A stretch of DNA of 64,000 nucleotides, from NCBI RefSeq assembly GCF_007971025.1, contig NZ_CP042436.1, positions 1,116,001 through 1,180,000 on the forward strand. Direction: 5' to 3'. The position numbers were made by a program, and so were the translations under genes. The stretch is from Mucilaginibacter ginsenosidivorans. Its GTDB lineage: Bacteria; Bacteroidota; Bacteroidia; Sphingobacteriales; Sphingobacteriaceae. The notes under the pieces were generated by a model. It saw nothing but the letters and a program-made list of their open reading frames with translations. It made no database searches and was not told the DNA's origin. Position 1 is the stretch's first letter, and every line of letters begins with the position of its first letter. Below are positions 15,960 to 24,345 of the stretch, one piece after another.

Positions 15960-16637
15960 ATGATAATTCAGAACGCGTTCCTGCATTTATCAAACTTGCT
16001 TGATGCTGCCGAACTTGGGCAAATCGGGAAATTAAGTGAACAGGCAAAATACCAGGACGGAAAAATAACTGCCACGGGGGCGGCCAGGGAAGTAAAGGAC
16101 AATTTGCAGCTAAACGAGCATGAGCAGGCTTACATGTCGATACAGCAGGTGCTGTTAAATGCTTTAAACCGGAGTGCATTGTTCAGAAATGCTTTGTTCC
16201 CGCAAAATGTGCATCCGTTTTTGATAAGCAAATATGATAAAGGCATGAGTTATGGCTGGCACGTGGACAGCCCGGTAATGGGAAATATGATGCGGACAGA
16301 TATAGCTATGACCGTCTTTTTAAACGATCCGGCCGAATACGAGGGTGGCGAACTGGAATTACAGACGGCGCCCGGGTCAATAAAGTTCAAACTGGCCAAG
16401 GGAGATGCTATTTGCTACCCATGCCAGCATTTACACAGAGTAAATGAGGTAACAAGCGGGCAGCGACATGTGGCGGTTACGTGGATACAATCGTTGGTTC
16501 GCTCGCCGGAGCAGCGCGGGATATTATTCGGTTTGCAGCAGGTTGCCGAAACTCTGCACCAGCAAAATATTGCGACTGAAGAGGTAGGGGTTTTACAGCA
16601 GCATTATAGTAATCTGTTACGCATGTGGGCCTACTAA
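15960..16637 (+). CDS. PKHD-type (PiuC/YbiX-like) Fe(II)/2-oxoglutarate hydroxylase
   Basis: 226 aa from MIIQNAFLHLSNLLDAAELG. The ATG at 15960 gives the family's usual N-terminus and length. Landmarks: PFLISKYDKGMSYGWHVDSP with H101 and D103, RTDIAMTVFLNDPAEYEGGELEL, GDAICYPCQHLHRVNEVTSGQRHVAVTW with H159 and R169. These are the HxD...H and Arg ligands of P4H-like dioxygenases. PiuC-like enzymes are usually tied to iron uptake but no siderophore receptor is present here. It heads a plus operon with a binding-fold protein, a formyltransferase-like enzyme and three tail-collar proteins. Confidence 0.88.
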   Translation: MIIQNAFLHLSNLLDAAELGQIGKLSEQAKYQDGKITATGAAREVKDNLQLNEHEQAYMSIQQVLLNALNRSALFRNALFPQNVHPFLISKYDKGMSYGWHVDSPVMGNMMRTDIAMTVFLNDPAEYEGGELELQTAPGSIKFKLAKGDAICYPCQHLHRVNEVTSGQRHVAVTWIQSLVRSPEQRGILFGLQQVAETLHQQNIATEEVGVLQQHYSNLLRMWAY

Positions 16638-16650
16638 TTATATACTTACA

Positions 16651-17766
16651 ATGAACGGAGAAAAACTGACAGTTGGGGTGCTTTTATCCAACTCTACCAT
16701 TTTACCGATGGCTAAAAACTTTAATACGGGTTTAAGGCAGGCACTAACGGGTCTTGATGTTGAGATCGTGCCGGAATTTATAGGGCAGGGATCAAAGGAA
16801 CAGGCAGAAAAAGCCATCAATAAACTATTCAGTTTTGACAACTCCGACATTATAACCGGTATTGTTTCCAATAAAGTAGGTTATGAATTGTCGGAAAAAT
16901 TTGAAAAGCACAAACGGCCGTTCATCATCAACAACCTGGGTGAACACCTTCCCGACCCGGCGCTGTACAACGATTATACTTTCCTAAACTCGGTGCATAC
17001 TTGGCAACAGGTATGGTCGATGGGTAACTGGGGGGTAAAAACACTCGGGAAAAGAGGGATGCTGGTTTCCGGCATTTATGATTCCGGTTATTCGTTTCCG
17101 GTTATGTTGCAAAAAGGGATACAGGCCTCGGCTGCCGACAGTACGGTACCGTTCGCGATAGCGCCAATGAGGCAGTACAACGGCCTGGCCGACGTTGCAT
17201 CGGTAATACCGCATATCATCGAATTTGAACCAGATTTTATACTGGCTACATTTTGCGGTGAAGAGGCAAGTCTTTTCCTGTCCGAATATGTCAAAAACGG
17301 ACTTCATAAAAAAATACCATTACTGGGTCTGCCCTTTCTGCTGGAATCGTTTGATGCCCGGGGTGAAACAATTGAAGTATATACCACGATATCCTCGTAT
17401 CGCGAAATCGCGGAAGAAGAAATTGATCGCCTTTGCAAGATCGCTGCCGACCCATTCGTGCAATTTGGATACGAGACAGGTCTTTTGATCAGGGAGGCCG
17501 TGGAAAAATCAAGCGGAAAAACGCTTCAAAGAGCATTGGCAGAGGCGGCCGTAAATACAGAACGCGGGAAACTGGAAATACTGCCCGGCGAGACCGGCAA
17601 TGATAGCAGGGTCTTCCTGGTAAAAAATACCTGGTCGGGAAACAAAGACGAAATATCACGGCAAATAATAGGCGAACTGGAAACCATTGGCATTAGTAAC
17701 CAGGTGGTAGCCGACATCAACAGCCAACCCTCGTCGGGTTGGGTTAACCCATACCTCGGTATTTAG
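16651..17766 (+). CDS. Type 1 periplasmic-binding-fold protein without a signal peptide
   Basis: A 371-aa protein resembling Leu/Ile/Val-type solute-binding proteins: LTVGVLLSNSTILPMAKNFN, GIVSNKVGYELSEKFEKHKRPFIINNLGE, RGMLVSGIYDSGYSFPVMLQ, FEPDFILATFCGEEASLFLSEYVKNGL, QFGYETGLLIREAVEKS. The family normally has a signal peptide and works with an ABC permease. Here translation begins directly with the first beta strand, and no permease or ATPase genes adjoin it. It is therefore probably a cytoplasmic ligand-binding or scaffold protein. It lies 13 bases after the PKHD oxygenase gene and two bases before the formyltransferase gene. Confidence 0.75.
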   Translation: MNGEKLTVGVLLSNSTILPMAKNFNTGLRQALTGLDVEIVPEFIGQGSKEQAEKAINKLFSFDNSDIITGIVSNKVGYELSEKFEKHKRPFIINNLGEHLPDPALYNDYTFLNSVHTWQQVWSMGNWGVKTLGKRGMLVSGIYDSGYSFPVMLQKGIQASAADSTVPFAIAPMRQYNGLADVASVIPHIIEFEPDFILATFCGEEASLFLSEYVKNGLHKKIPLLGLPFLLESFDARGETIEVYTTISSYREIAEEEIDRLCKIAADPFVQFGYETGLLIREAVEKSSGKTLQRALAEAAVNTERGKLEILPGETGNDSRVFLVKNTWSGNKDEISRQIIGELETIGISNQVVADINSQPSSGWVNPYLGI

Positions 17767-17768
17767 AT

Positions 17769-18713
17769 ATGAAAATAGCTGTTATATGCAATTCCGATTC
17801 ACTGGCTTTTCCGGCCATCGCCTCTCTTGCGGGCGACGGCTTGCTGGCTGGCGTCGGGATATTGGCACGAAGCAGCGGCCGGCTGTTTGCACCACTTTTA
17901 GGGATGGGTGTATTGAAGGAAAATATTATACAATTAACCAGGGAGACATGGGAGCTTGAAATGCAAACCTGGCTTCAGCAGATTGATCCCGATATGATGT
18001 GGGTGTTTGGGTTTCCCTGGCGAATCCCATCAAATTTACTTGCAATGCCCGGAGGCGGTTTCCTCAATTTCCATTTTGGCAACCTGCCCGCATACAAAGG
18101 GGCCGATCCCATATTCTGGCAGCTAAAAAACGGGGAGGAGAAAGCTACCCTCGTGGTGCATCGCATGACACCGGCCATTGATGAAGGCCCCATAGTAATG
18201 ACACGGGACCTGGAAACGATAAGGGGAGAAAACTATGGCCTGTTTTGCCAGCGCCTGGGATTTATGGCCGCGGGGCTTGTTCAGCCTTTAGTGGATAATT
18301 ACCGGAACGGGGTACTGCCAGAACTCGGTCAGCCAAATGGCGGTGATGCATCATTTTTTAAAAAGCCCGGGGCGACGACATTAAAGATCAACTGGGAAGA
18401 ACAATCGGCGGACGAAATCGAGTACCTGGTGAACGCCTCGAATCCAAAATATGACGGGGCCTCAACATATTTACGAAATGCGGAAATAAGGATATTGGAA
18501 ACATCGCCCGCGGAAATAAAGCTTGAAAATAATTTCAGGGCCGACCCGGGAACGATAGTTTATGCGGATGCTGTATACGGGCTAATCGTGGCCTGCCGGG
18601 AAAGCCGGTTTTTAAAGATCAATGTTGTCCATACACAGGAAGGGTATTTTTCGGGCAGTAAGCTATTCAGTATGGGCGTACGGGCAGGAGAAAAATTCAT
18701 CAACTTAAATTAA
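17769..18713 (+). CDS. Formyltransferase-fold enzyme (methionyl-tRNA formyltransferase-like)
   Basis: A 314-aa protein with the Formyl_trans_N pattern. GGGFLNFHFGNLPAYKGADP holds the N-x-H catalytic pair, and IDEGPIVM holds the conserved Asp. A C-terminal domain of about 110 residues follows (INWEEQSADEIEYLVNASNP). The N-terminal strands MKIAVICNS and MMWVFGFPWRIP fit the fold. Enzymes of this type transfer formyl from 10-formyl-tetrahydrofolate to an amine, such as Met-tRNA or a sugar nucleotide. It is divergent from housekeeping Fmt, and its operon position suggests a specialised amine substrate. Confidence 0.8.
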   Translation: MKIAVICNSDSLAFPAIASLAGDGLLAGVGILARSSGRLFAPLLGMGVLKENIIQLTRETWELEMQTWLQQIDPDMMWVFGFPWRIPSNLLAMPGGGFLNFHFGNLPAYKGADPIFWQLKNGEEKATLVVHRMTPAIDEGPIVMTRDLETIRGENYGLFCQRLGFMAAGLVQPLVDNYRNGVLPELGQPNGGDASFFKKPGATTLKINWEEQSADEIEYLVNASNPKYDGASTYLRNAEIRILETSPAEIKLENNFRADPGTIVYADAVYGLIVACRESRFLKINVVHTQEGYFSGSKLFSMGVRAGEKFINLN

Positions 18714-18718
18714 ATATT

Positions 18719-19330
18719 ATGGAAGGAACAATGTCAGAAATCCGGCTTTTCGCCGGGAACTTTGCCCCCCGAACATGGGCGCTTTGCCAGGGGCAAACAT
18801 TAGCCATTTCAAGTAACCAGGCATTATTTGCATTGCTTGGCACTACTTACGGGGGTAATGGAATTCAAACTTTTATGCTGCCCGACCTGCGGGGAAAAAC
18901 AGTGATCGGCACCGGGCAGGGACTTGGTCTCTCGCAGTATGTTTTAGGTGAAACCCTCGGCACTAACGATGTGACCATAACATCGCAAACCATGGCAGCA
19001 CACACTCACGCTACCGTTATAACACAGCCGACAACAAGGGGGACGGGCACAGCAACATTGTATGGGGTTAATGCAGGCGGGCAATCGCAACCTGCAGGAA
19101 ATTTCCTGGGCACCGATACAACCGGGGGAGCCAAACCTTTTACACATCCGGGCACAGGTACGCCAGCGGTAATGTCCAGAGATGCAATAACATATGCAAA
19201 TCTAAACGTGCCTGCACCTACGGTTACGACCGGGCTTACCGGGGGCAGCCAGCCACACAATAACATCATGCCCACCATTGCATTAAATTATATTATTTGT
19301 CTCCAGGGGATATTCCCTTCAAGAGATTAA
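18719..19330 (+). CDS. Tail-collar domain protein (microcystin-dependent-protein-like), copy 1
   Basis: A 203-aa protein. The N-terminal half is a phage tail-collar domain: MSEIRLFAGNFAPRTWALCQ, followed by GQTLAISSNQALFALLGTTY and FMLPDLRGKTVIGTGQG. The middle is Thr/Gly-rich and low in charge. The end is HNNIMPTIALNYIICLQGIF. Such proteins occur in phage tails but also as chromosomal MdpB-like genes outside prophages. There is no signal peptide. It follows the formyltransferase gene by five bases and is the first of three tandem paralogues. Confidence 0.88.
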   Translation: MEGTMSEIRLFAGNFAPRTWALCQGQTLAISSNQALFALLGTTYGGNGIQTFMLPDLRGKTVIGTGQGLGLSQYVLGETLGTNDVTITSQTMAAHTHATVITQPTTRGTGTATLYGVNAGGQSQPAGNFLGTDTTGGAKPFTHPGTGTPAVMSRDAITYANLNVPAPTVTTGLTGGSQPHNNIMPTIALNYIICLQGIFPSRD

Positions 19331-19349
19331 CCATTTAAAACTTAAACAC

Positions 19350-19955
19350 ATGGAAGGAACAATTGGCGAAATACGCGGATTTGCAGGTAATTTTGCACCA
19401 TTGAACTGGCAATTCTGCCAGGGGCAAACAATGTCCATCGCCCAGGAGACAGCACTTTTTGCTATCATAGGCACTACTTATGGTGGCGATGGCGTAACCA
19501 CTTTTCAATTACCCAATATACAAAGCCGGATAGTTATAGGTACCGGGCAGGGCTTGGGTCTGCCAGACTATGCCCTCGGAGAGGTTTTAGGGGAAGAAAA
19601 CCATACGCTCCTGACCACCGAGATACCTGCGCATAATCATACAGCAACTGTGCAAACCGATTCAACGCCCGCATCCGCGACATTCGAGTTGATGGGTGTT
19701 CCGGGCCAGGGCGGGAAAGCACTGCCGCAGAGTAATCTATTGGGACAGGACGCAACGGCTACTATTTATGCCCCCGGCGGATCACAGACCGTTGCTATGA
19801 ATGCCGGATCGGTAACACTCAATAGCCTGACCGCACCTTTACCGGGAGTCGCCGTCTCCCTGGCTGGTTCAAGCCTGCCGCATTCTAATATTCAGCCAGT
19901 ACTGGCTATGAATTACATCATTTGTATCAATGGAATATTCCCATCGAGGGATTAA
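19350..19955 (+). CDS. Tail-collar domain protein (microcystin-dependent-protein-like), copy 2
   Basis: A 201-aa paralogue of its neighbours. It has MEGTIGEIRGFAGNFAPLNW, then QFCQGQTMSIAQETALFAII, FQLPNIQSRIVIGTGQGLG, and a C-terminus HSNIQPVLAMNYIICINGIF. The variable central section differs most between the copies (ATFELMGVPGQGGKALPQSN), as expected of a surface-exposed region. The gene lies 19 bases after copy 1. Confidence 0.88.
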   Translation: MEGTIGEIRGFAGNFAPLNWQFCQGQTMSIAQETALFAIIGTTYGGDGVTTFQLPNIQSRIVIGTGQGLGLPDYALGEVLGEENHTLLTTEIPAHNHTATVQTDSTPASATFELMGVPGQGGKALPQSNLLGQDATATIYAPGGSQTVAMNAGSVTLNSLTAPLPGVAVSLAGSSLPHSNIQPVLAMNYIICINGIFPSRD

Positions 19956-19993
19956 TGCCAAATTAATTATGGATCATTAAAAAACTTATCAAA

Positions 19994-20602
19994 ATGGAAG
20001 GAACTATAGGAGAAGTAAGAATGTTTGCCGCAAATTTTGCACCTCGTACCTGGGCGTACTGCCAGGGGCAGATATTATCAATAGCATCAAATACGGCACT
20101 TTTTTCAATTTTAGGCACGCAATACGGCGGTAATGGAACCAGTACTTTTGCCCTGCCCAACCTTGCCAGCAGGGCTTTCATCGGCACCGGGCAGGGGCCC
20201 GGCTTGAGCCTCTATGACAACGGCGAAATGGTTGGAACTGAAACGGTAACGTTAATTTCGTCAAATCTGCCCTCGCATACGCATACAGCTACGGTTACCG
20301 CCGGAACAGGCGCAACCGCTGACGTTACCCTGAACGGCGTAAATGGCCTGGCCGGCCAAGCAAGCCCTGCCGGCGGCCTTTTAGGACAGGATACGGCGCA
20401 AAATGTAAACCTTTTTGCAGCCACCGGTACGCCCGTGGCTATGGATCCTGGATCAATTGTTGTCACCAAGGTTTCCACGCCGGCAGTAACCACCGTCACA
20501 CTTGCGCCGGCAGGCAATACCATTCCCCACAACAATATTCAGCCGTCCCTGGCCCTGAATTATATTATTTGCCTCCAGGGTGTATTCCCCGTCAGGAATT
20601 AA
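19994..20602 (+). CDS. Tail-collar domain protein (microcystin-dependent-protein-like), copy 3
   Basis: A 202-aa paralogue: MEGTIGEVRMFAANFAPRTW, AYCQGQILSIASNTALFSIL, FALPNLASRAFIGTGQGPG, a Thr/Ala/Gly-rich centre, and HNNIQPSLALNYIICLQGVF. It is the last gene of the operon and is followed by a clear intrinsic terminator. No tail tube, baseplate, portal or integrase genes lie nearby, so the triplet is not part of a recognisable prophage. Confidence 0.88.
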   Translation: MEGTIGEVRMFAANFAPRTWAYCQGQILSIASNTALFSILGTQYGGNGTSTFALPNLASRAFIGTGQGPGLSLYDNGEMVGTETVTLISSNLPSHTHTATVTAGTGATADVTLNGVNGLAGQASPAGGLLGQDTAQNVNLFAATGTPVAMDPGSIVVTKVSTPAVTTVTLAPAGNTIPHNNIQPSLALNYIICLQGVFPVRN

Positions 20603-20626
20603 AACGACGAATCATAAGCCTGAGAA

Positions 20627-20662
20627 ACAACGGCCGGTATCACTTGCCGGTCGTTGTTTTTT
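20627..20662 (+). terminator. Intrinsic terminator after the tail-collar operon
   Basis: ACAACGGCCGG (20627-20637) pairs with CCGGTCGTTGT (20647-20657) with one G-T wobble around a 9-base loop, followed by a T run to 20662. It lies 25 bases after the stop of the third tail-collar gene. Confidence 0.82.
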
Positions 20663-20797
20663 GGAACAGCACCAGTATTTTGCCGCTCTTCAACATCTTT
20701 TTATTGTTGGTTAACCCACACTTTGCACAAACTTTTTTAGCTTTAAGCACCACTTTTCAGTAGCTGGCCTGACCGAATAATTTATACCTCTATAAAA

Positions 20798-21988
20798 ATG
20801 ATCCCGCTAAAAGATCTGGCAGATACCTATTCAAACGAACAACTTTTTCTGTTGCAGATATGCAGGATGTATTTTTCGGGATACGGAAAAACTGATCTTA
20901 ATGCTTTCGTGACCTCGCAGCCTCCCGACTGGCAATTAGTTTACAAAATAGCCATGGCGCACGGCATCAGACCATTTATTTATGATGTGATCTTAAAATA
21001 CGACCTTGATGTTGATACGAACTTCCGGCTAAAGTTAGAAAATGATCACCGTATCATGCTGCAAAGAAACATGATGCAGGCAATAGTGACAGCGAAAATA
21101 ACTGCGGATCTAAAAGATTTAGGCATCACCGTAATTGCTTATAAAGGTGCTGCTTTAATATCCCGGCACTATGATAATATGGGAATGAGGGAAAGCATCG
21201 ACATCGACCTTATCGCAAGCCGGAGTGATATAGCAAGGATAGAAGATTATTTTATTAACAGCGGATACATCCCCAAAGAGACCGTGCCACGCCGTTACCT
21301 TAAACTTTACCAGCTTTTTTTTAAGGATATGGTTTACCACGTACCTAAATACGATTGCAACATCGAAGTTCACTGGTCGCTTCTCAACGGTTTTGCCGGA
21401 AAATATCCCACCTTTGAATTTTTTAACCCCCATATAGAACCCTATAAGCAGGCTTCCGGCGAATACATCGTTCTGTCTCCGTCATTTGATTTTCTTGCCA
21501 CCATTTCCAATCACCTGGTAAAAGACATGAATACCCGGTTTAAATACATAATTGATATAGCCTGTATATTAAAAAAGGACCCCGCATTGTTAGACGATTC
21601 TGTTATTCTTTCAACTGCAACTAAGTTTGGATTTAAGAAAAGGCTCATAAAAGGTTTATCCGTTGTAAGCAGCCTGACAGGGGTGGATATTGCGCCGTCC
21701 TTCTCAACCAAAATAACCAGGGAAGACCTGTTGGTACCATTGCAATACCCGGTTGCTTTGAGCAGCTTACAATTTAATAATGCTCGTTTTTTAAAGCGCT
21801 CGTTAAGTTCGCAGGACAACACCGCAAATAAGGCCGGTTTTCTTTTACGGTCATTTGCTTATTTTTTTATCCCGTCATATATAGACATAAACACTTTCAG
21901 GCTGCCTATATATCTCTTCCCCCTTTTATTCATTTTGCGGCCATTCCGGCTGCTGTTAGAAAAAATAAGTCTTCGACCCAAAAAGTAG
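20798..21988 (+). CDS. Nucleotidyltransferase family protein (PF14907-like)
   Basis: A 396-aa protein. The signature of this family is visible at about residues 108-160: TVIAYKGAALISRHYDNMGMRESIDIDLIA, giving the D-x-D metal pair of the nucleotidyltransferase fold, and later CNIEVHWSLLNGF. Members frequently sit in RiPP clusters. In lasso systems with an HPr-kinase-like kinase, such proteins have been reported to extend the phosphorylated C-terminal Ser with sugar; this is from memory, for pseudomycoidin. That makes it a candidate partner of the kinase at 31950-32921, although 11 kb and an antisense island lie between. Confidence 0.8.
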   Translation: MIPLKDLADTYSNEQLFLLQICRMYFSGYGKTDLNAFVTSQPPDWQLVYKIAMAHGIRPFIYDVILKYDLDVDTNFRLKLENDHRIMLQRNMMQAIVTAKITADLKDLGITVIAYKGAALISRHYDNMGMRESIDIDLIASRSDIARIEDYFINSGYIPKETVPRRYLKLYQLFFKDMVYHVPKYDCNIEVHWSLLNGFAGKYPTFEFFNPHIEPYKQASGEYIVLSPSFDFLATISNHLVKDMNTRFKYIIDIACILKKDPALLDDSVILSTATKFGFKKRLIKGLSVVSSLTGVDIAPSFSTKITREDLLVPLQYPVALSSLQFNNARFLKRSLSSQDNTANKAGFLLRSFAYFFIPSYIDINTFRLPIYLFPLLFILRPFRLLLEKISLRPKK

Positions 21989-22006
21989 CGCCGTCATAAA
22001 AGACTG

Positions 22007-22903
22007 TCACGTATCATTTTCATCAAAGCTTTTCCTGTTAAATTCTACTTTCGAATCAAATAAAAACTGTGTTTGCATAAGCAATAATTGTTTGGCGCTG
22101 GCATCAGCTTTGAAATAATGCAATATCGATGGCAATAAATCAGGATTAAGATCCTTGTAATCAATTGATTTTAATACATCAACGGGGTATTTTTTTGCGG
22201 TCGTAAGGAAACTTTCCACTATTTCTTTTTTATCAGTGTGAGCGCTTTGTGCCGTTATATTCAAAAATCCGGTGTCGCCTGTCGCAAGCCAACCCGGGAG
22301 CTTTTTGCCGAACGATTTTAATATATCCTCGCTGTCCCGATTCAAGAATATTGCCGGCACATCAGGGAACACCGCATGTATAAAGTCAAAAAAAAGAATG
22401 TTGAAAGAAGTGAATTTTATAAAATAGTGCTTATGCGTTTTGCTTCTCTGCCTGCTCATCACAAGTAAAAGATTTCTGTACATCTTTTTGTTGTTCTCAG
22501 TCTCTTGTATGGGCAAATGTCCATTTTCGGCAAAAAGGGGCCATATGCTATTCGTCGGCCCGGCTTCGCTAATAACATGATTTTCGCGCGAACGTGCCAA
22601 TACTTTCGAAAGCATTGTAGATCCTGAACGACCTGCGTGGAATATAAAACCTGTCGGGTAAATACTTTCAGCCACCAATGCATCTTCCTCGAGCGTGTCA
22701 ATACCCGTCAGAAGTGTTTTGATGTCACCTTTTTTTAACGCTGAGAATACATCAGCTGACCTGTGAAAAAAACCCTCGTAAAAATGATACCGGCCGAAAT
22801 CAAGCCAGGCAATGGTACGTTTCACCGGATCGACCGATACCGGAAGAAATCCGGTGTTCGCAATAAGTTCGCTTAAAACCGCTTGATCTGTACCGTTTCT
22901 CAT
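22007..22903 (-). CDS. Sulfotransferase-like P-loop protein
   Basis: A 298-aa protein. FIFHAGRSGSTMLSKVLARS (about 87-106) is the PAPS-binding 5'-phosphosulfate loop of sulfotransferases. A second motif, FPDVPAIFLNRDSEDILKSFGKKLP, fits the 3'-phosphate region with Arg and Ser. It would transfer sulfate from PAPS to a hydroxyl or amine. No PAPS-synthesis genes are nearby. It overlaps the stop of the HTTM gene by one base (TAATG) and is the last gene of a six-gene minus-strand island. Confidence 0.78.
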   Translation of the reverse strand: MRNGTDQAVLSELIANTGFLPVSVDPVKRTIAWLDFGRYHFYEGFFHRSADVFSALKKGDIKTLLTGIDTLEEDALVAESIYPTGFIFHAGRSGSTMLSKVLARSRENHVISEAGPTNSIWPLFAENGHLPIQETENNKKMYRNLLLVMSRQRSKTHKHYFIKFTSFNILFFDFIHAVFPDVPAIFLNRDSEDILKSFGKKLPGWLATGDTGFLNITAQSAHTDKKEIVESFLTTAKKYPVDVLKSIDYKDLNPDLLPSILHYFKADASAKQLLLMQTQFLFDSKVEFNRKSFDENDT

Positions 22904-23733
22904 TACGTCCCCGGGATTATTTTTAAGCGAAATATCATATCGGTAAAGAAAACCAGGTATGCCGGCCCCATGTATTTCAGGTAATTTATGCGCATGGTTA
23001 TTAACGTACCTGTATGAAATAGTATGGCAAACGCCACATAAAAAAAAGCAACCGACGGGAAGAAGACAACCAACCAGAAAGTAAGCTCAAAAACAAGGGT
23101 AAGGAAGCTTAATGCCATGCAGGCCGCGGGTCTGCCAGCTAAAACTAACGCACTCTTCTTATCGGACCAAAGATAATTTTCCATTAAATAGGCCTGCAGG
23201 CTTTTACCGTTTACCCACCTTAGGCCCGACCTTGTCAGTTTTTGCAAGCCCGCGGAAAAATAAACCTGCACTAACGCTATTTTAACCAGGAGCAATTCCC
23301 AACCTGTTGATGGTGCTGCCAACGATTTATCCAATGAGGGTGATAATAGCAGTATGAGCAAAACAATTGGCAAAAGATTGGTTTTGCGTTGGACATATGC
23401 TAGCGAAATGATCTGGCTGAAATACAAAAAGTAGTTAACAAGCGCTATAAAAATAAATATGTGCGGATAAAACCCTATGCATACCAATACCAGGCTTATC
23501 ATCATACATAAGCCGGAGCCTAAAAATTGGTATTGATTTAACGCAGGTAAAGGTATAAAACCGAGCAATTGTTGTGTCCTGCCATATATTTTCCAGGGTT
23601 CTGTTTTGAAATAGCGATACTGTTGGCGAAAGCTGAACAGTAATTGTATGGCCAATGCCGCGCAAAAAAGTTTGGCGAACATGCCGGTTTCATTGGGACC
23701 GTGGGCGCTATTAAACAGATCAGGAAAATCCAT
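22903..23733 (-). CDS. HTTM / vitamin-K-dependent gamma-carboxylase-like membrane protein
   Basis: A 276-aa protein with about six hydrophobic membrane segments. LLVKIALVQVYFSAGLQKLTRSGLRWVNGKSLQAYL (about 147-182) is typical of HTTM domains, in which the K-x-x-x-x-G-x-x-W stretch follows a membrane helix. FHTGTLITMRINYLKYMGPAYLVFF near the end also fits. In the bacterial family the substrate is generally unknown. It is translationally coupled to a sulfotransferase gene downstream and overlaps the 151-aa membrane protein gene upstream by 14 bases. Confidence 0.78.
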   Translation of the reverse strand: MDFPDLFNSAHGPNETGMFAKLFCAALAIQLLFSFRQQYRYFKTEPWKIYGRTQQLLGFIPLPALNQYQFLGSGLCMMISLVLVCIGFYPHIFIFIALVNYFLYFSQIISLAYVQRKTNLLPIVLLILLLSPSLDKSLAAPSTGWELLLVKIALVQVYFSAGLQKLTRSGLRWVNGKSLQAYLMENYLWSDKKSALVLAGRPAACMALSFLTLVFELTFWLVVFFPSVAFFYVAFAILFHTGTLITMRINYLKYMGPAYLVFFTDMIFRLKIIPGT

Positions 23734-24175
23734 CTCTTAAATTATCTAACGGGATTGTTTCAATTACCTCATCCTCAGGCTTAAGGTCTTTTGTCATCTT
23801 CCTTTCAACTATACAAAGAGTGGTGTAATTGCCCACCGGCACCCCTTCTTCTTTAGCGATCCTCAAAACTAAAATTAAAAGCCTTGTTTGCTCAAGCCGT
23901 AATAAAACGTCCTTTTCCGCCCACCCACTGTCGATAGCGTGCAGCTGTTTCAGCTTTCTCCCAACGTATTCGGGGTAACGATAAAACTCAGATATCCACC
24001 ATGTCATACTTCCGTCCGGCTTTTTAAACGCGATACGGTACACGCCAATTTCGTTTAACTTATGCATAGACGAATACATGGGGTAATATGAAAAAGGATA
24101 GGCTTCCTTCTGCATTACTGTAACCAAAAGCAGTACAGCGCAAACCGCAATAAAAAAAATGATATAAAAGATCAT
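23720..24175 (-). CDS. Small membrane-anchored protein (151 aa), likely HTTM partner
   Basis: Not assigned to a named family. Residues 1-20 form one hydrophobic membrane segment, followed by a soluble domain with FSYYPMYSSMHKLNEIGVYRI and SEFYRYPEYVGRKLKQL. Proteins with an N-terminal helix and an FSxYPMYS-like motif commonly adjoin HTTM genes in my recollection. It overlaps the HTTM gene, and its ATG overlaps the stop of the 57-codon ORF upstream (ATGA). The soluble domain probably faces the periplasm. Confidence 0.62.
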   Translation of the reverse strand: MIFYIIFFIAVCAVLLLVTVMQKEAYPFSYYPMYSSMHKLNEIGVYRIAFKKPDGSMTWWISEFYRYPEYVGRKLKQLHAIDSGWAEKDVLLRLEQTRLLILVLRIAKEEGVPVGNYTTLCIVERKMTKDLKPEDEVIETIPLDNLRDGFS

Positions 24176-24345
24176 CCTGTAAGTTCTTCGTTATGTATGA
24201 GCCTTATTTCCGAATCGCGCCCGGAAAACATGGTATTGCCGGGGCAAAGTTCAAGATTTATCATTTCAATCGTGTGCAGCGAGTCCACTCTGGTCTCAAT
24301 GCCACAGGCCTGTTTAAGTAAGGTTTCAGGTTTTAACGCCATCAT
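24172..24345 (-). CDS. Small ORF (57 aa) coupled to the sulfotransferase/HTTM genes
   Basis: Read from ATG at 24345 to TGA at 24172. The product starts MMALKPETLLKQACGIETRV, contains two Cys (C14, C34), and ends in EIRLIHNEELTG. No family is recognised. It starts 20 bases inside the 3' end of the sulfotransferase gene (24326-25339) and ends in an ATGA overlap with the 151-aa gene. Such tight coupling on both sides argues that it is translated. It could be a small accessory protein or a peptide substrate; nothing in the sequence decides this. Confidence 0.5.
   Translation of the reverse strand: MMALKPETLLKQACGIETRVDSLHTIEMINLELCPGNTMFSGRDSEIRLIHNEELTG

Noticed and set aside
18719..20602. Prophage or contractile tail locus suggested by three tail-collar proteins
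   Set aside because: No capsid, portal, sheath, baseplate, integrase or lysis genes are present. The triplet ends an operon of metabolic-type enzymes.
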